From positions 1,240,001 to 1,304,000 of the forward strand of contig NC_033559.1 in assembly GCF_001680005.1 (NCBI RefSeq): DNA of 64,000 nucleotides. Reading direction: 5' to 3'. The notes below the pieces were generated by a model, which worked only from the letters and a program-made list of their open reading frames with translations, made no database searches and had not been told where the DNA came from. How positions within the stretch are numbered: position 1 is the first letter of the stretch; each line of letters opens with the position of its first letter. Both the position numbers and the translations under genes were made by a program. Positions 21,734-34,069 of this stretch are shown one piece after another. The DNA is from Plasmodium coatneyi. Lineage: Eukaryota; Apicomplexa; Aconoidasida; Haemosporida; Plasmodiidae.

Positions 21734-24700
21734 TCACAACATCTCGGGGTTCCCATACACCCTGAGCATCTGCCTCAAGTAGCTAATCAAGCAGTCCAGA
21801 CAAATGATGTTTTCATTTTGGTAATTCCTCTTATCACTTTCGTCCTTCTTTCTATTAAAGCCTGGTTTAGTCTTCTGCATTTTTTGCATTTTCTTCCTTT
21901 TCCTCTTTTCCGTTTCGTCCATTATGCAATTTTTTAACAGTTTAGAGGACATTCCCCTTTTGGACAGTTTGATACTGTACCCCATGGGTGTGCAGTTCTG
22001 TTGGGATACATCCACTTCGTTGGTCCTTAAATGGTAGAGGTGGTCATTCATAGGGCAGTTCACACTATTCACCTGGTACTCCCCTGCGTCTTCACCCCTA
22101 CCAAGGGACTTGAACTTCCAATTCCGCAACTCCAATTCGTCGTGTGTACTTTCTTCACTGGAGAATGAGCTACCCCCTCCGTTTAACTTAACCCTACTCC
22201 TCTCCATTAACCTGTTATTTATGTCTACACTTTTCTTTGTGCTAAATTTAGAATCGCTCTCTTTGTTAAGCTTGCTGTAGATTTTCCCATACTTGAGGTC
22301 ACTGCTATTGTATACGTAGTGCATGTACTTGTCATGCTTGGACTCAAAGGTGAAGCTGTTCATGTTAAGTCGTTGCATTATTTTGTTTCTCCTGAGTTGT
22401 TTTTTTCCCTTTCGACTGTCATCACTCTGGTGATCTGTTCCCGCGTTGTGTGTGTTCTTCATGGGGAATTCACCCCTTCGGTAAGTTTCTTTCCTACACT
22501 TTCGCGTCTCTAAATTAGGTTTCTCCCCTTTTGTATCGAACCGTTTTTCTTTCCTCCCTACTACAGAGGGAAGAACTTTCCCCTTGGGGGGAGGTAGTTT
22601 TTTTCTTTTCATGTTGGTTACCTCTCCAGGTGGATTTTCCTTTCTCTCTTCCCAATTTGTATGGCGATCCTTGCTTTTTTTTCCCTCCTCTGTATCCACT
22701 TTTGAATGGATTTCTTCCTCCCCTTGATGTTCCTCCTTCACTGACCCATTTAGTTGTCCCGTTTCCTCCCTTCCTCCCCGCCTGCACTTCTTTATACACT
22801 TCTTCCTCTTCAGCTTAAGTGGAAAGTAATGATTAAACGTGAATTTCACAAAGTAGCCATAAAAGTGTCTCCTCCTTCTACCCTGTCCCTCCTGTCCGCC
22901 CTTCAGTTCTGTGTTTCCCACATACGAACAGTTGTCACTGAGGCACACATTATACAACTGAATCAATGTTTCGATGTTGCTGCCTACGTTGCTGTCTCTG
23001 TAACATAGGACGTTGAATAAATTTTTAAAATTCTGAATTTTGTTGGTGCACTTGGGCAGGTAGCTCTCGTATTTGTCTTCGCGTGCGCCTTTTTTCCTCG
23101 TCTGCATGGTCGTGGTACGGAAGGTTCTATCAGCGCTGTTCCCATCTGCGTTGCGTTGGCTACGTTTGACCTTCCACACGCAGTCCTCCTTACAACAGAA
23201 TATGCTGGCCGTGTCATTTTCTCGAATAAACGTTTGGACGTTATGTCTGTCTGCACTTCTCGTTTCGCCTGTCACTGGTAGGTTTTGTCTTGGCGAGGTT
23301 GGTTCATCGGGCGAGTTGCTAAGGGGGAGATCACCCAATGGGTGGGTACCACACAACTGTTCCAGGTGCCCTTTCGTTTTACTATCCATTTGTTGTGCCG
23401 CGTTCACCTTGGTAGTGACTTGGCTGATCACCTTGGAAGACGTCTGCCTGTGCTTGTCCCCCCCCTTCTTCCTTATGTGCACCAGCTCCAGTGAGAGGAA
23501 CCCCCCGAAGGGAGGAATCTTCATGGAGCTCCTCTTAACCCCCACACACGACTGGAATGACAGAATGGATGACTGGTGCGTTAGGTAGACTATAATTTTC
23601 GGAATGAATAATTTCTTCCCTCCCCCCCAGGCTGTTGCTGCTAATTCCCTGTTGAAATTTTCATATACTCTGACGCTTATGAGGAAATTTATAACCACGT
23701 CCATTAAGGACATTCCACTGCAGAGCCATGACAGGTACTTGTTGTTATACTCGAGCGTGCACATGTGTTTGTAGCACTCGTAAATTTTTTTGTAAAAATT
23801 CTTCTCTTTGTTTTTTTCCTTTTTTTCAGCGGTTTCATCGGTCCTTTTGGCACTACGCGGGTTGTCAGGGGGGTCATCTGGCGGACCATCTGGTGGGTCG
23901 TCTGGCGAATCATTAGACGGATCATCAGGTGTTGGTTCACACAGGTCAAGAGATCCCTTTGACATTCCCAGGTGGGGCCACTTCTCTGCCCCATCTTGTG
24001 CTCCTCCCTTTTGCATACTATAATACCATCTGGAAGGATCTATTACCTCACGGAATGCACGTTCCTTTCTAGTGTGACTTTCCCCTCCGGTAGGGGGTTC
24101 CTTCTTTCCCACTTCAGGGGTGGCCACTCCAAGCACACTCCCACTGGAGGAGCCACACTCAACTTCCACGTTTCTGTAAGCCTTCCGCATGTCTAATACA
24201 AGACGCACATTGTGATACACATACGAATGGTATGAACTAATAAACTGTTTAATAATTTTAATATTTTTCCTCTTCCTATAAAACAATAAGTGGTTCCTCA
24301 TGCTTCTAATTTTTTCTTGCAGCAACTTTCTCTGTTCACAGGTGGACGCATTCCTCGGGGAGACACCCACTGAGTAGTAGTTCAGCTTCCTCAGGTCTTT
24401 CAAAATGATAGACCTGTTTAGTTTTTTTTTAATTTTATACACAGCTGAGTTGTGTTTTTTTAATATTTTTACAATTCTGTTTTTTAAATTCGACTCGTCC
24501 TCTGTAACGTCGCTTTGTGTAATGTTCGCCCACGGTTCGCTTAGCAACAGTTCGGACCTGTTCAGATAAGTTCGGCTGTTCCACTTGGTGATCTGATAAA
24601 CTATGGAAACTTCTTCTTTGTAGTAATCATTCAGTAACTTGTAAACATTTGAGTTGTAGAAAATGAGATTCTTTAACCTCTTTATGTAGTGGTTATTCGA

Positions 24701-27281
24701 CTTCAGCGTCTTCAGCATGAGTGAGTTACGCTCAGCTACGTTCACCACAGAACAGAGAACGTAGATGTTACGCAGGTAGGAGAGCAGGTTCCTACGGTAG
24801 TTGCGGGGGTAGATCCGGTGGGGCGTCGAATTGGCCATGCATGGGGGGGATACGAAGCACCCTTCATGAGGATGCCCTGAAGAGATCCCACCATCACGGT
24901 CGGTGTGAGTCATCCTGGGAATGTCCCCCAAGCGACCCCCGTAACCGGGACAACCGCTCAGCACATACCTCATGTAACATTCGAATATAAAAAAAATGCA
25001 TGACTTTTCCAACTTCCTTTCATTCCGACCTTTGGCCTTCATTATCTTGTCGTAAAAAAGTTCTGAATTGTATCTTCCACTTAGGACAAACTCGAAAAAA
25101 GTTTTCACATTATGGATTAGGGTACTGCTCGGGCGGAACTTGTCTGTTCCCTTTCGAGCTGCTCCCTTCGCAAGGCTCCTTTTAAGGACGCCCCAACTTG
25201 GGTTCACGCTGTCACTATAGCTTTGAGCGTTCTCTGCCTTCCAGTTAGCACCGTCTCCAGTGGGTGCGTCCCTTCCTCTGTTCGATGATTCATTACGACC
25301 GTTTGGACGATTATTGTAAGATTCATCCTCCGGTTTCTTTTCCACAATTGGGGCGTCCACACCACGGTTGCTGGTTACACCAAGGAGTAACTTCGCTTCA
25401 TCCATTTTTACGCCCATTTTAAGGTCCATTTTTGCGCCCATTTTTTCACATCTATCAAACCCTCCTGTGTTCCCCCCATCGGTGAATGCCTCCATGGAGG
25501 AAACCCATTGGCATGTGGGGGGGTTTACAAAAAGTGAGTAAAAATTTTGGGGGCACTTCCCACCGTTGGGCGTTTCTTCCCCTCGTGGATTGCTTCCTAT
25601 CCAATGGGAATGGTATCGCACCCGATCGGGGCTGCCACTTTCACCTGAATGAGTGATGCAATTCTGAGCAACTTCCCTCAGCTGCTGGTGTTCACCCGTG
25701 TGGACGTGCCCTTCACAATTCTTCTCAGTAAAATTGCAAATCGGATTGGGAAAAATCGGTGCAGAATTGACATGGTGGTAACTACCCCCTTGTAGACACC
25801 CTAAAGGATGGCACCCTGGTAGTAAGTGGGTGCCCGGATCGGGTCTTACCGCCACATGTGTGTCTACCGAAGAATCCTTTTGCTGCGAGAAAAAGTTACC
25901 CCCTGCATGGAGCGAACTCTTCCTCCTTTCAAGGATGCTGTTACTATTTGGGAGGTGCTTCTGTGGGATGGATAGGGGGTGGAGTCGGTCCTCCCGTTTG
26001 CCGCTCACCGAGCGGAAGTGATCACTGAGCATCCCACTTCCACTAATCATATCTCCGTCCAACAAATCATAGTCTTCATTACCCAAGGATAATAGAAAAA
26101 AAAAAAAAAAACATTTTTTCTGTAATTCCTAGGATCCCACACATGATGGCATACGCCGTTAATTTGCACCTCTCACTGCTGGTCGTTTTTACACACAAAT
26201 AATTATTTATGGTCTTCACGATTCTGTCGTACTTGCGCTTTTGCTTCTCTATGTTGATCCTTCTTTTGAGTTGTTTCTGCAGGTAATTCGCTTCGCAGGT
26301 GGAGCAAACTTTGTCCTTTTCCCTCTGTGCATAATCAATGGCGTCTTTATTTAGACATCCAATTGGTGCGCCTCCATCGAGAGGGTGCATACATCGAAGA
26401 GCAGCTTCACTGGGCACTTCGTTCCCCATCGAATGATCCACATTAATAACTTTCTCATTTTTTTTTTTTTTCCGTTTCCTCCTTTTCCTTTTCTTATTCA
26501 TACAATAATTTGCACACACGTTTGTGCGGACACGCTGAACGGTGGGTTCCTTCCTCTTTCCATCCTGGTAGAATGGAGTCCACCTCATTTTGTGCGCCAC
26601 TCTCTTGTGTAATATCCTGCAGGGATCATCACAGGTGGACTTTTTACTCACCAATAATTTTATTGTTTCCTTAAAATTTTTTCCTCTTCTTCCCATGTGC
26701 TCCTTCAGTTTATGCTGATTGCGTTTATCCCAAGGGGTGGATTTCCCCATCCTGTTCGTCTCATCAGTCGACATATTCGACGCACTCTCCCCGCCATTAT
26801 AAATGGAGTTCAACTTCCTCATGCTATAGTAATATTTCCTGAGGTACTTTCCAATTCTTACAGATTGCTGAAACCCCAGGAATGTAAGATCTCCCTTTCC
26901 TTCTTTGAACGGCCACACATTCTGTATCTTCTTTTTGGGTGTCCTAGCTCCGTGTCTCATATAAATAACATTCGCTACGTTGTTGAATTCGAAGTAGGTA
27001 AAAAGGCACTTCCTACATAGGCTCACGTTTTTTTCATAGCTGTCTGCGTTTAGGTACTGGCAGGAGTAGTCACTTTGGGCTGAGTCGCATGAGTTTACTG
27101 ATGGGCAGGTGGATGGGGATCTGATGCGGTTTCTTCTTCCCTTCCATTGCCGCCTACGTCCGGTGGGGGTCTGCCCCGTGCGGTCGTTGCCATTGGCCGT
27201 ATCACTATTGACTGGGATTTCTTCCTGGATGCGTTTTTCCTTTTCCCCTGCTTGAGGTTCTGCCCCTTTGCGATCCATCAT
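21734..27281 (-). CDS. Histidine acid phosphatase-like protein (PXYLP1-like), very long, single-base frame disruption at T16
   Basis: Two abutting frames form one gene of about 1848 aa. The N-terminal part has the histidine phosphatase signature RHGARTP (26937-26957), then GDLTFLGFQQSVRIGKYLRKYY and SSERCKLTAYAIMCGIL, matching the family's R...SA.AFL.GL motif. The second frame carries the C-terminal half: IVYLTHQSSI, IPPFGGFLSLELV, YFVKFTFNHYFPLKL and a final CLDCLISYLRQML. That order matches 2-phosphoxylose phosphatase/acid phosphatases, with large charged inserts. The usual catalytic HD pair reads HQ (23573-23578), so the proton donor is missing. The frame changes at a T16 run (minus strand; 26096-26111), and one base fewer would join the frames. 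An intron there is unlikely, because the best donor would delete the conserved SSERCKL block. The start is ATG 27281 (MMDRKGAE). Enzyme activity is uncertain. Confidence 0.85.
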
Positions 27282-27998
27282 CCTAGGAGGTGTTTCGCTC
27301 AAGGCGGACCCTCACCTAACGCTAACAACGCGGCATACAATTTATTATGTGCACCCGCTTTTACGTAGGGGGATGCAGCTATCACGCTAGCAGAACGATA
27401 TCGGGGAGGATTCTTCGTTCTGTTCGCAGCGGCAACGTTGAAGGTGCGGGCTAACGCTTGGGTCTGGTGGTACTTCACCTGCTGATTTGCTTGACACCCC
27501 CCAAAGGACGCCGCAAAGGATGGGCAATAGATGCACAAGAGATGCCATGCAAGAGAGGCTTGCCTTGATTCTGGCACACCCGCTCTTATTACACGGCTTG
27601 CGCGTGGATAAACGCGCCTACGCCCATACGTGCATAACCCAACAGAGGCACACTCACGAAAAGGAATGATGGGACGTGAAGAGTAAAGACTCTCTCTCCC
27701 TACGCCTCTCTTCAAGGCATCCCCACCCCTTTGTTACAATTTCTTGCAAGGCGCCACTCCTGTGAGGGGTATCTATTTCATTTCCAAAAATGAATAAGCA
27801 AAATGCACGTTTATTTTGCAGCGTTTCGAATTGGGTTTCGCCCCCTCCCATTCCCATTCCTGCGCAAAAACAATCATCCATTCAAAGCGCAGGTGCGGTG
27901 ACATCCATTTGTATGATGACCGACGTAGGCGTAGCTGTACTGCTGCGCTGGGCATAGTGTATTGGAACATTCACACGTGTATATAATGCAAATGTATA

Positions 27999-28004
<6 letters not shown>

Positions 28005-28050
<46 letters not shown>
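28005..28050. repeat. Poly(T) run of 46 bases
   Basis: An uninterrupted run of 46 T, the longest homopolymer in the window. It lies about 730 bp upstream of the phosphatase start and about 2.5 kb upstream of ACP. Confidence 0.9.
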
Positions 28051-28240
28051 CCACCTTTTCTTGCCGCTGTTCCAATCTCATTTGCGAGTCCCATTACGAA
28101 AGTGAGACTTCCTCCTCACGTGATGTGTCACCTGCCTATTCGGAAAAATTCCACTGTGCAAGGAATGAGCATATACTTGGGGGAATGGAAGTTGCTCTGA
28201 TTGGACAGTTGGCATAGCTTTGGTTTAGCTTAACTTTACG

Positions 28241-28243
<3 letters not shown>

Positions 28244-28276
<33 letters not shown>
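28244..28276. repeat. Poly(T) run of 33 bases
   Basis: An uninterrupted run of 33 T in the same divergent intergenic region as the T46 run, about 190 bp from it. Confidence 0.9.
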
Positions 28277-30592
28277 CCCATTTGCGGACGCTCTCCAGAC
28301 GGCGCATGCATGTGGCCTATTTTGTTTTCCAAATGGACATTAAAAAGGTATACCATCCACAGGTGGAAAATGGTCATCCCTTCTGCACTGTTACATGCAC
28401 ACACAGTGGGGGAAGTATGCTCTTACACATGTGCATAGTACGGGGGGTAGGAGTGACTGTTCCGGGTTAGGCTCTCCAAAAGATGATGCCCCCCATTTGG
28501 GGAAATGCCATAACGGCTGATTTGAGCGTTGTTGGAGTGCGAACCCCTCCTCCTCTTGCCGTAACCCCCAGATCATCTTTACCGCGAATGAAGAATAACA
28601 TAAACGCTACCATTACTGGTATACCCATCTGCCCATCTCCTTTTGTACTTACAATAGTGTTCTCATAAGTAGATGCTAAAACGGTTAAAGAAGACATGCC
28701 CACTTCATTAACTTATCTAATGGTAAACACCATGGTGGCGCTCAACCCGTGTGCACTTCCCATGCGACGTCCCTATTGTGAAAAGACATTAATAGGGGAG
28801 TAACCCACAGGAAGGTTCGCCAAAAAGGGGGGAAGAAGAATTACGCCCCCCTCATATTCTCCTCAAAAGAAAAAATTGTATAATGAAGTTTTCCTCCTTT
28901 CATGTAACCCCCATTCGTATGGCTCCTCCCGATGTGGAGACGTCTTCTTCTTCTTCTCCCCCTCATTACTCACCCTTGAGGTGGAGATTGTAAAGTGGGT
29001 GTACACATAATAAATGCCATTTGTGTGTAAGGGGTTGCTCCAAAAAAAAAAAAAAAAAAAAAAAAAAAATCGAAAGCAGATAGTATACTACGAAAGAGAT
29101 ACATACATGTGGGTTCATAATGATACGGAGGGTTGTTCACGTTTCGTATTTAGCCTGCGTTTGGGAAATGCATATTATATTGCCTCCATAATTATTGCGC
29201 TGGAAAAAGGGAGGCACTAAAAGAGGTGTAATTCAACATGCATTCATCGTGACGATCTGTTCTGGGTGGAGCCACTTGCGTCACGCCACGGGGAAGAGAC
29301 CTACACCCGCTGTTAAAAAGATAATTTAAAAAAAAAAAAAAAAACTCCCCCACAAGAGCTTTTTAAGCGGCGCGCTGTTGGACATGGCGGTATCAATGGT
29401 ACTGTCAGTGCTTGTCGTTGTGGTGATGCCTGCTCGACTTTCACGCGGTTCAGTTCCTCCAGATGGATAATAAAAGGAGACGTAAAGGCACCTCTCACTT
29501 GCGCCAAGTGGATGCACAGGTACCATTGCGTTGATTCATGCTCGAGGGGGGGCTTCCTCCCTTCAGTTCTTCTGCTCTCTGTAAGCACCTTTTTTTATTT
29601 CATTGCCGCTGCCGCTGCCGTGGTGCCCATCGAGGCATCTACTTCGTGAAGCCGTAGATTTTTTCACGCGGTGCATTCATCCCTTTTGCCAGTGTACACC
29701 TTGGAAGGATTTTTTTTTTTTTTTTTTCTTACAAGAGAACATACTACAATTAAATTATTTCCTTGGGGGTGACAACAAAACCGAGTCGCCTTCCCGCAAG
29801 GAAATGTGAGGAAAAAAAAAAAAAAAAAAGAAACACATTCAATCGAATTGAAGTTAACTGAAGGCAACACTCGCTGCATGTTGAAAAGAGAGGAAGAAAA
29901 AACCAAAGCAGAGTTTACAACAACCAAAGGATGTTGAACCACATTGGAACTACTCACTCAAGGGGGAACACAAGGGAGTAACACTCACTTCTGTGTGAAT
30001 ATACGAGCAGGCCTACACCACATATATGTGTATGCCCGTGTTATTTTACCTGCATGCCTACGGAGAGGTGTTGCCTTTTCCTGTTTTACGGATCGGTTTG
30101 CCTCCACACTGAGTAGGTTGCTCCCCAAAACGCGCTGCCTGCAACAGTGGGCAAAAACCGTCGACCCGTGGTGCGGATTTGAATCGAATTTCGCACACGG
30201 CTTCACACCACTCGAACTGTTCGTAACACCCAATTTGGATCTACCCCCCTGAGGAGGAAAATTAGGAAGAGTTACTCTATTCCTTTCTACATTGTGTCAT
30301 TTTTTTTTTTTTTTTTTCCCAATTGCTCACAGAACATACGAATCGACCATTCCATCCTTCGTGGGTCACTACTCATTAGGGATGCTCACAAGTGGGCAGT
30401 CCACTTTACGCACACAGACACACTTGTGAGTGCCCCCGTGGGGAGTACGCCAGACGGTTGAAAAAAGAGGACAACCAAAGTTGAGAAACCCGAAACGAGG
30501 CGACCGTCCTGGACGAACAACTGGACGTACAGCTAACAAAAGAGGAGAAAAAAAAAAATTAAGCAAGAACCAAAGACAACCCCCCCAAAACT

Positions 30593-31252
30593 ATGATGAA
30601 GGCAATATTGCTTTGGTTCGTTTTCGTATGCGGCGTGTTCGGTAAGTATTACGTGGATGTTTCGTTTTACCTGCAGAGGGGGATAGTATAAATTCCCCCA
30701 CCATCGCTGGTACCCTCACATGGCTGTGACTGCTCCCCCCCCTTGCAGCTTTCCGACACTCGGGGAACAACCGGCTGTACCAAAGCACGGGCAATCGGAA
30801 AGGGTGCCTAAACTACAGGAAAACCAAAAATGATAACGGCACGGAGCGCAGAAGAGGTTACGCCTATTCCCTGGGAAGCACATTCGATGACGTCAAGAAA
30901 GTAATTTCCAAGCAGCTCTCAGTGGAGGAGGAAAAAATACAAATGGAGTCCAATTTTACCAAGGTGTGTTCGTAACTAGTGTCCACTCGGTTGGGCAGTA
31001 TCGACGTGGGAATGTGCATCTACGAACTTTACTTTCTCTCCCCCATTGTTGCTATAGCTACACCTCATCAAAATGAACACCACCACCACGACAATGCAGG
31101 ACCTCGGGGCGGACAGCCTAGACTTAGTTGAGCTCATCATGGCCCTAGAGGAAAAATTCAACATAACAATCTCGGACCAGGATGCTTTGAAGATAAGCAC
31201 CGTGCAGGATGCAATAGACTTTATTGAAAAAAATAAAAAATCCGATTCGTGA
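30593..31252 (+). CDS. ACP: Apicoplast acyl carrier protein (type II FAS)
   Basis: Three exons (30593-30641, 30749-30963, 31100-31252) give 138 aa. ACP carries acyl chains on a phosphopantetheine arm during type II fatty acid synthesis in the apicoplast. A hydrophobic signal peptide (MMKAILLWFVFVCGVFG) is followed by a basic transit region. The ACP domain then reads STFDDVKKVISKQLSVEEEKI, DLGADSLDLVELIMALEEKF and ISDQDALKISTVQDAIDFIE. Ser94 in GADSLD is the pantetheine attachment site. Exon phases are 1 and 0, and all introns have GT-AG ends. The second M of MM could equally be the start. RRF, another apicoplast protein, lies just downstream. Confidence 0.97.
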
Positions 31253-32394
31253 AAATGGGAAAAAAAAACAGTTTGAGAGGTGTGCCAAGGGTTGTCCCCC
31301 CGCACTGAATAAAAAATGATGACAACCCTGAGGGATAATCTCAACGTGTAAATCCCGACGGAGACTGGGCAAAACAGATAAATTGGAGGAGGGAAAAAAT
31401 GAACATAAAGAAACCCAGCCGTTTTCCCCACGTCGGCCACTTCGAAACCTCTCTGCTCCATTTCACCACCACACGCGAAGAGGCACCCACCTTTTGGACA
31501 CGCACTGAGCTGCTTCCAACATTTGACTCTCCTTTTTATTGTCAACACTTTTCTCTATTCGCAAACTAAAAAAATAAAATAAAATAAAATAAATATAAAT
31601 ATAATTCGTTGTGGTTTATACATCCCAGTGTGATCCACCGTTGTGGTGCTGCGACCCTTGCAAGAACAATGCTAAGTGGGAGGAGGATGAGAGGTCCCCA
31701 CTTCCTTCCAATTGTGTTCCTTCTGCTTCGCCTCCCCGGAGTTCTCTTTCTTCACGTGGTTTCCTCGACAAGCAAACATATGCCCACACATACACACGCA
31801 AAATCGCTTCACATTTTTTTTTTTTTTTTTTTTTTTTTTGGCGAAAGTCGAAGAGGCGAGGTCGTTTCATTTAAACGAGGAACACAACACATAGCCAATG
31901 TAACATAAACATTTGCGCGCCCCTGTCAGCATTCTGATCTCATTAATAGGTTAATTACGACCCTTTTACATTTCCTTCTAACTGATTTTCACGCAAAAAA
32001 AAAAAAAAAAAAAAAAATGAAAATTGTGAAAATATAAAAAGGGGTAACTAACCAGTGGGGGGGATTCCTCACCTGAGGGTAATTCTCCCCATGGCAAACT
32101 TGCTTGACTGCTCCCTTTTTTTTCTCTTTCTTAAATTCCGACGGGGAAGTGGTAAATACGAGTTGCCTGCCCAACGTAGGAACAATGACAGACGAAAATG
32201 TTCTCAAAAGATACAACAAAACGAAAGTGCGTTGGCATGTGCATGTACCAGGGCACGTTGAAGCTTCAACCAGAGTGACATGATCACTACATCGCTTGGA
32301 ACAGGGTATGCAGAAATGGAAAATAACCACCCTCTCATTAACGCTACCATGAAAAGTAACAACACATGTAGGATGACTTCCACAGTTTTCCAAA
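31253..32394. other. Intergenic region between ACP and RRF
   Basis: 1.1 kb between two genes on the same strand. It contains a TAAAA-rich stretch near 31570-31590, T26 at 31814-31839 and A23 near 31996-32018. No gene is seen. Confidence 0.55.
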
Positions 32395-33615
32395 ATGGCA
32401 CTCTCCAAAAGGAGCACTCTGTCGAAGACGGTGCTGTGTTACCTGCTCTTTATGGCTCCTCTTTGCAGCATCACCACCAATACGATCTGTCACGGGTTCA
32501 TTTTAAAACGCACACCCAAGTTAGAAGCATTTCTAACTCGTGGGGATAGCACAAAAAAAGGTCTCCCTAACGACCATTCACGAATGAACAACTTCACGAA
32601 GAGGAGCAACGCACAGAGGAAGAATCACAGCACAGTTTATGCACATGGGAAGAAGAAGGGAAAAAACAAAGAGGCGTTACACCAGGTGCGCGAAATTATA
32701 AACAAGCAAAAGTCGTCTACGGGGGGTGAGGGGGATGATGAGGATGATGAAGAAGATGAAGACGACGATGAACCGGATGATGGGGTGAAAGGAAAAGGGA
32801 CCTATAACCCCCACGCAGGACAACAAAAAAACATTCAGAAAAACCAAAAAGGAAACATTGCAAAGGGAACATCGGGGGGAAAAAACAAAACAGCAGACCT
32901 GTACCTGAGTAATAATATCAAAATAAAGTCTAGTTTAAAGGAGGAGGAGGAGCAGGGTGACGATGTTGAATTGGAGAGGGATACGGACTCGGAAGAGGAC
33001 GCCCTCACGGAAGATGACCCCTCAATGGAAGACACCTCCCCCGAGGATGAAGACGAACAGGAGGAGGAACCCGTCACAGAAGAAGACCTAAACGCCCTAA
33101 ACAAAACATGCGCCGAAAAAATGGAAAGCGTTTACAACTACATAAAGAAGGAGTCCTACAGATTTAATCTAAACAGCATATCCAACACCATGTTTGAAAA
33201 TGAAAAGATAAAAATAAACGACCAGATACATATAATTAAACACATAAGCCATATTAAGAAGAAGGAGAATCTATTTGTTATCACTCCGTATGACCCCTAC
33301 TATGTGAACTTCATATACAACCACTTCGTGAAGGAATACAAGGAATTGAAGTTCTACGTGAAGGACAGATCGGTGTATGCTGTTGTCCCCCCTCTGTCGG
33401 AAAACCTAAAGAACGAAATTAGGATAAAAATAAAAGAAAAAATTGAGGACTCCAAGGGGACCTTGCGAAATGTGAGGAAACAGATGATGACAAAACTGGA
33501 GAAGGTCCGAAATCGAATTGGGAAGGACATTTACCACATGCAGAAAAATCACATACAGAGTCTGCACGACCAGACACGCAAGCGTATCGAGGCCATCCTC
33601 AACGACCTCCGCTGA
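32395..33615 (+). CDS. Apicoplast ribosome-recycling factor
   Basis: A single-exon gene of 406 aa. RRF, with EF-G, splits the post-termination ribosome; this one should act on bacterial-type apicoplast ribosomes. The N-terminus has a hydrophobic signal (LCYLLFMAPLCSITT) followed by a basic transit-like region. Residues 105-230 are highly charged, with acidic runs (EDEDDDEPDD, DEDEQEEEP). The RRF domain occupies roughly residues 230-406: KMESVYNYIKKE, NSISNTMFENEKIKIND, FVITPYDPYY, VPPLSENLKNEI and the basic C-terminal helix region. The domain order is that of bacterial Frr, but with a long lineage-specific insert. The long leader and FAS/IspF neighbours fit an organellar rather than a cytosolic role. 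Confidence 0.92.
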   Translation: MALSKRSTLSKTVLCYLLFMAPLCSITTNTICHGFILKRTPKLEAFLTRGDSTKKGLPNDHSRMNNFTKRSNAQRKNHSTVYAHGKKKGKNKEALHQVREIINKQKSSTGGEGDDEDDEEDEDDDEPDDGVKGKGTYNPHAGQQKNIQKNQKGNIAKGTSGGKNKTADLYLSNNIKIKSSLKEEEEQGDDVELERDTDSEEDALTEDDPSMEDTSPEDEDEQEEEPVTEEDLNALNKTCAEKMESVYNYIKKESYRFNLNSISNTMFENEKIKINDQIHIIKHISHIKKKENLFVITPYDPYYVNFIYNHFVKEYKELKFYVKDRSVYAVVPPLSENLKNEIRIKIKEKIEDSKGTLRNVRKQMMTKLEKVRNRIGKDIYHMQKNHIQSLHDQTRKRIEAILNDLR

Positions 33616-34069
33616 GGTGGTCAACGGTGTTAAGCGTAAATAAGCGTAATAAAGCGTAATGAAGCGTAAATAAGCGTACTTAAACGTAATTAAACGTAAT
33701 TAAGCGTGGTTATGCCTTCATTCGCACTGCCAATCTTTGCTACCCCCTGGTGACATTCGAAAGGCTGTCCCTAATTTGATAAAATTATTTTTATTTTTTT
33801 TTTTTCCGTTATTCTTCTTTTTAGTTTTTGAACAAATGCACAAACACGCGATTGAGCGGAGTCATTCGCACATGGGAAAAATTGTGAAAAAAAAAAAAAA
33901 AAAAAATTGTTTGAAAAAAGTGGTTTAAAAAAATGGTTTGAAAAATTGATTGGAAAGGAGCGGCGCATGGGTTACCCAACCGTTGAACACATTTGGAAGG
34001 TCGAGAATACGTCGTTACGAAAACAATATTTGGAGAGAGTGGGGAACGTTAAGTTTCCTCCTTGCTGTC
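33616..34069. other. Convergent 3' intergenic region
   Basis: It separates the ends of RRF and the RPA43-like gene and contains the 10-bp repeat plus T- and A-runs near 33791-33805 and 33888-33905. No gene is seen. Confidence 0.55.
33631..33710. repeat. 10-bp tandem repeat, 8 imperfect copies, in convergent 3' region
   Basis: Copies of TAAGCGTAAT with small changes repeat with an exact 10-bp period, starting 15 bp after the RRF stop codon. Confidence 0.9.

Larger units (their letters stand above)
27282..30592. other. Long divergent intergenic region with extreme poly(dA:dT) tracts
   Basis: This 3.3 kb region between the phosphatase and ACP start codons should contain both promoters. It has T46 at 28005-28050, T33 at 28244-28276, A28 at 29042-29069 and several shorter runs. 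A minus-strand ORF at 27299-27715 lacks any recognisable similarity. I see no supportable gene or RNA. Confidence 0.65.

Noticed and set aside
26100..26230. Intron in the phosphatase using a GTAAAA donor to bridge the frame change
   Set aside because: It would delete the SSERCKLTAYAIMCGIL block, which fits the conserved histidine phosphatase pattern.
27299..27715. Possible upstream exon of the phosphatase ending in an AG|GTGAGG donor
   Set aside because: The acceptor before ATG 27281 would leave an intron of only about 33 nt, and the ORF has no recognisable similarity.
30100..30250. tRNA-like B-box resemblance (GGATTTGAATCGAAT)
   Set aside because: No acceptor stem, anticodon arm or A-box could be paired by eye.
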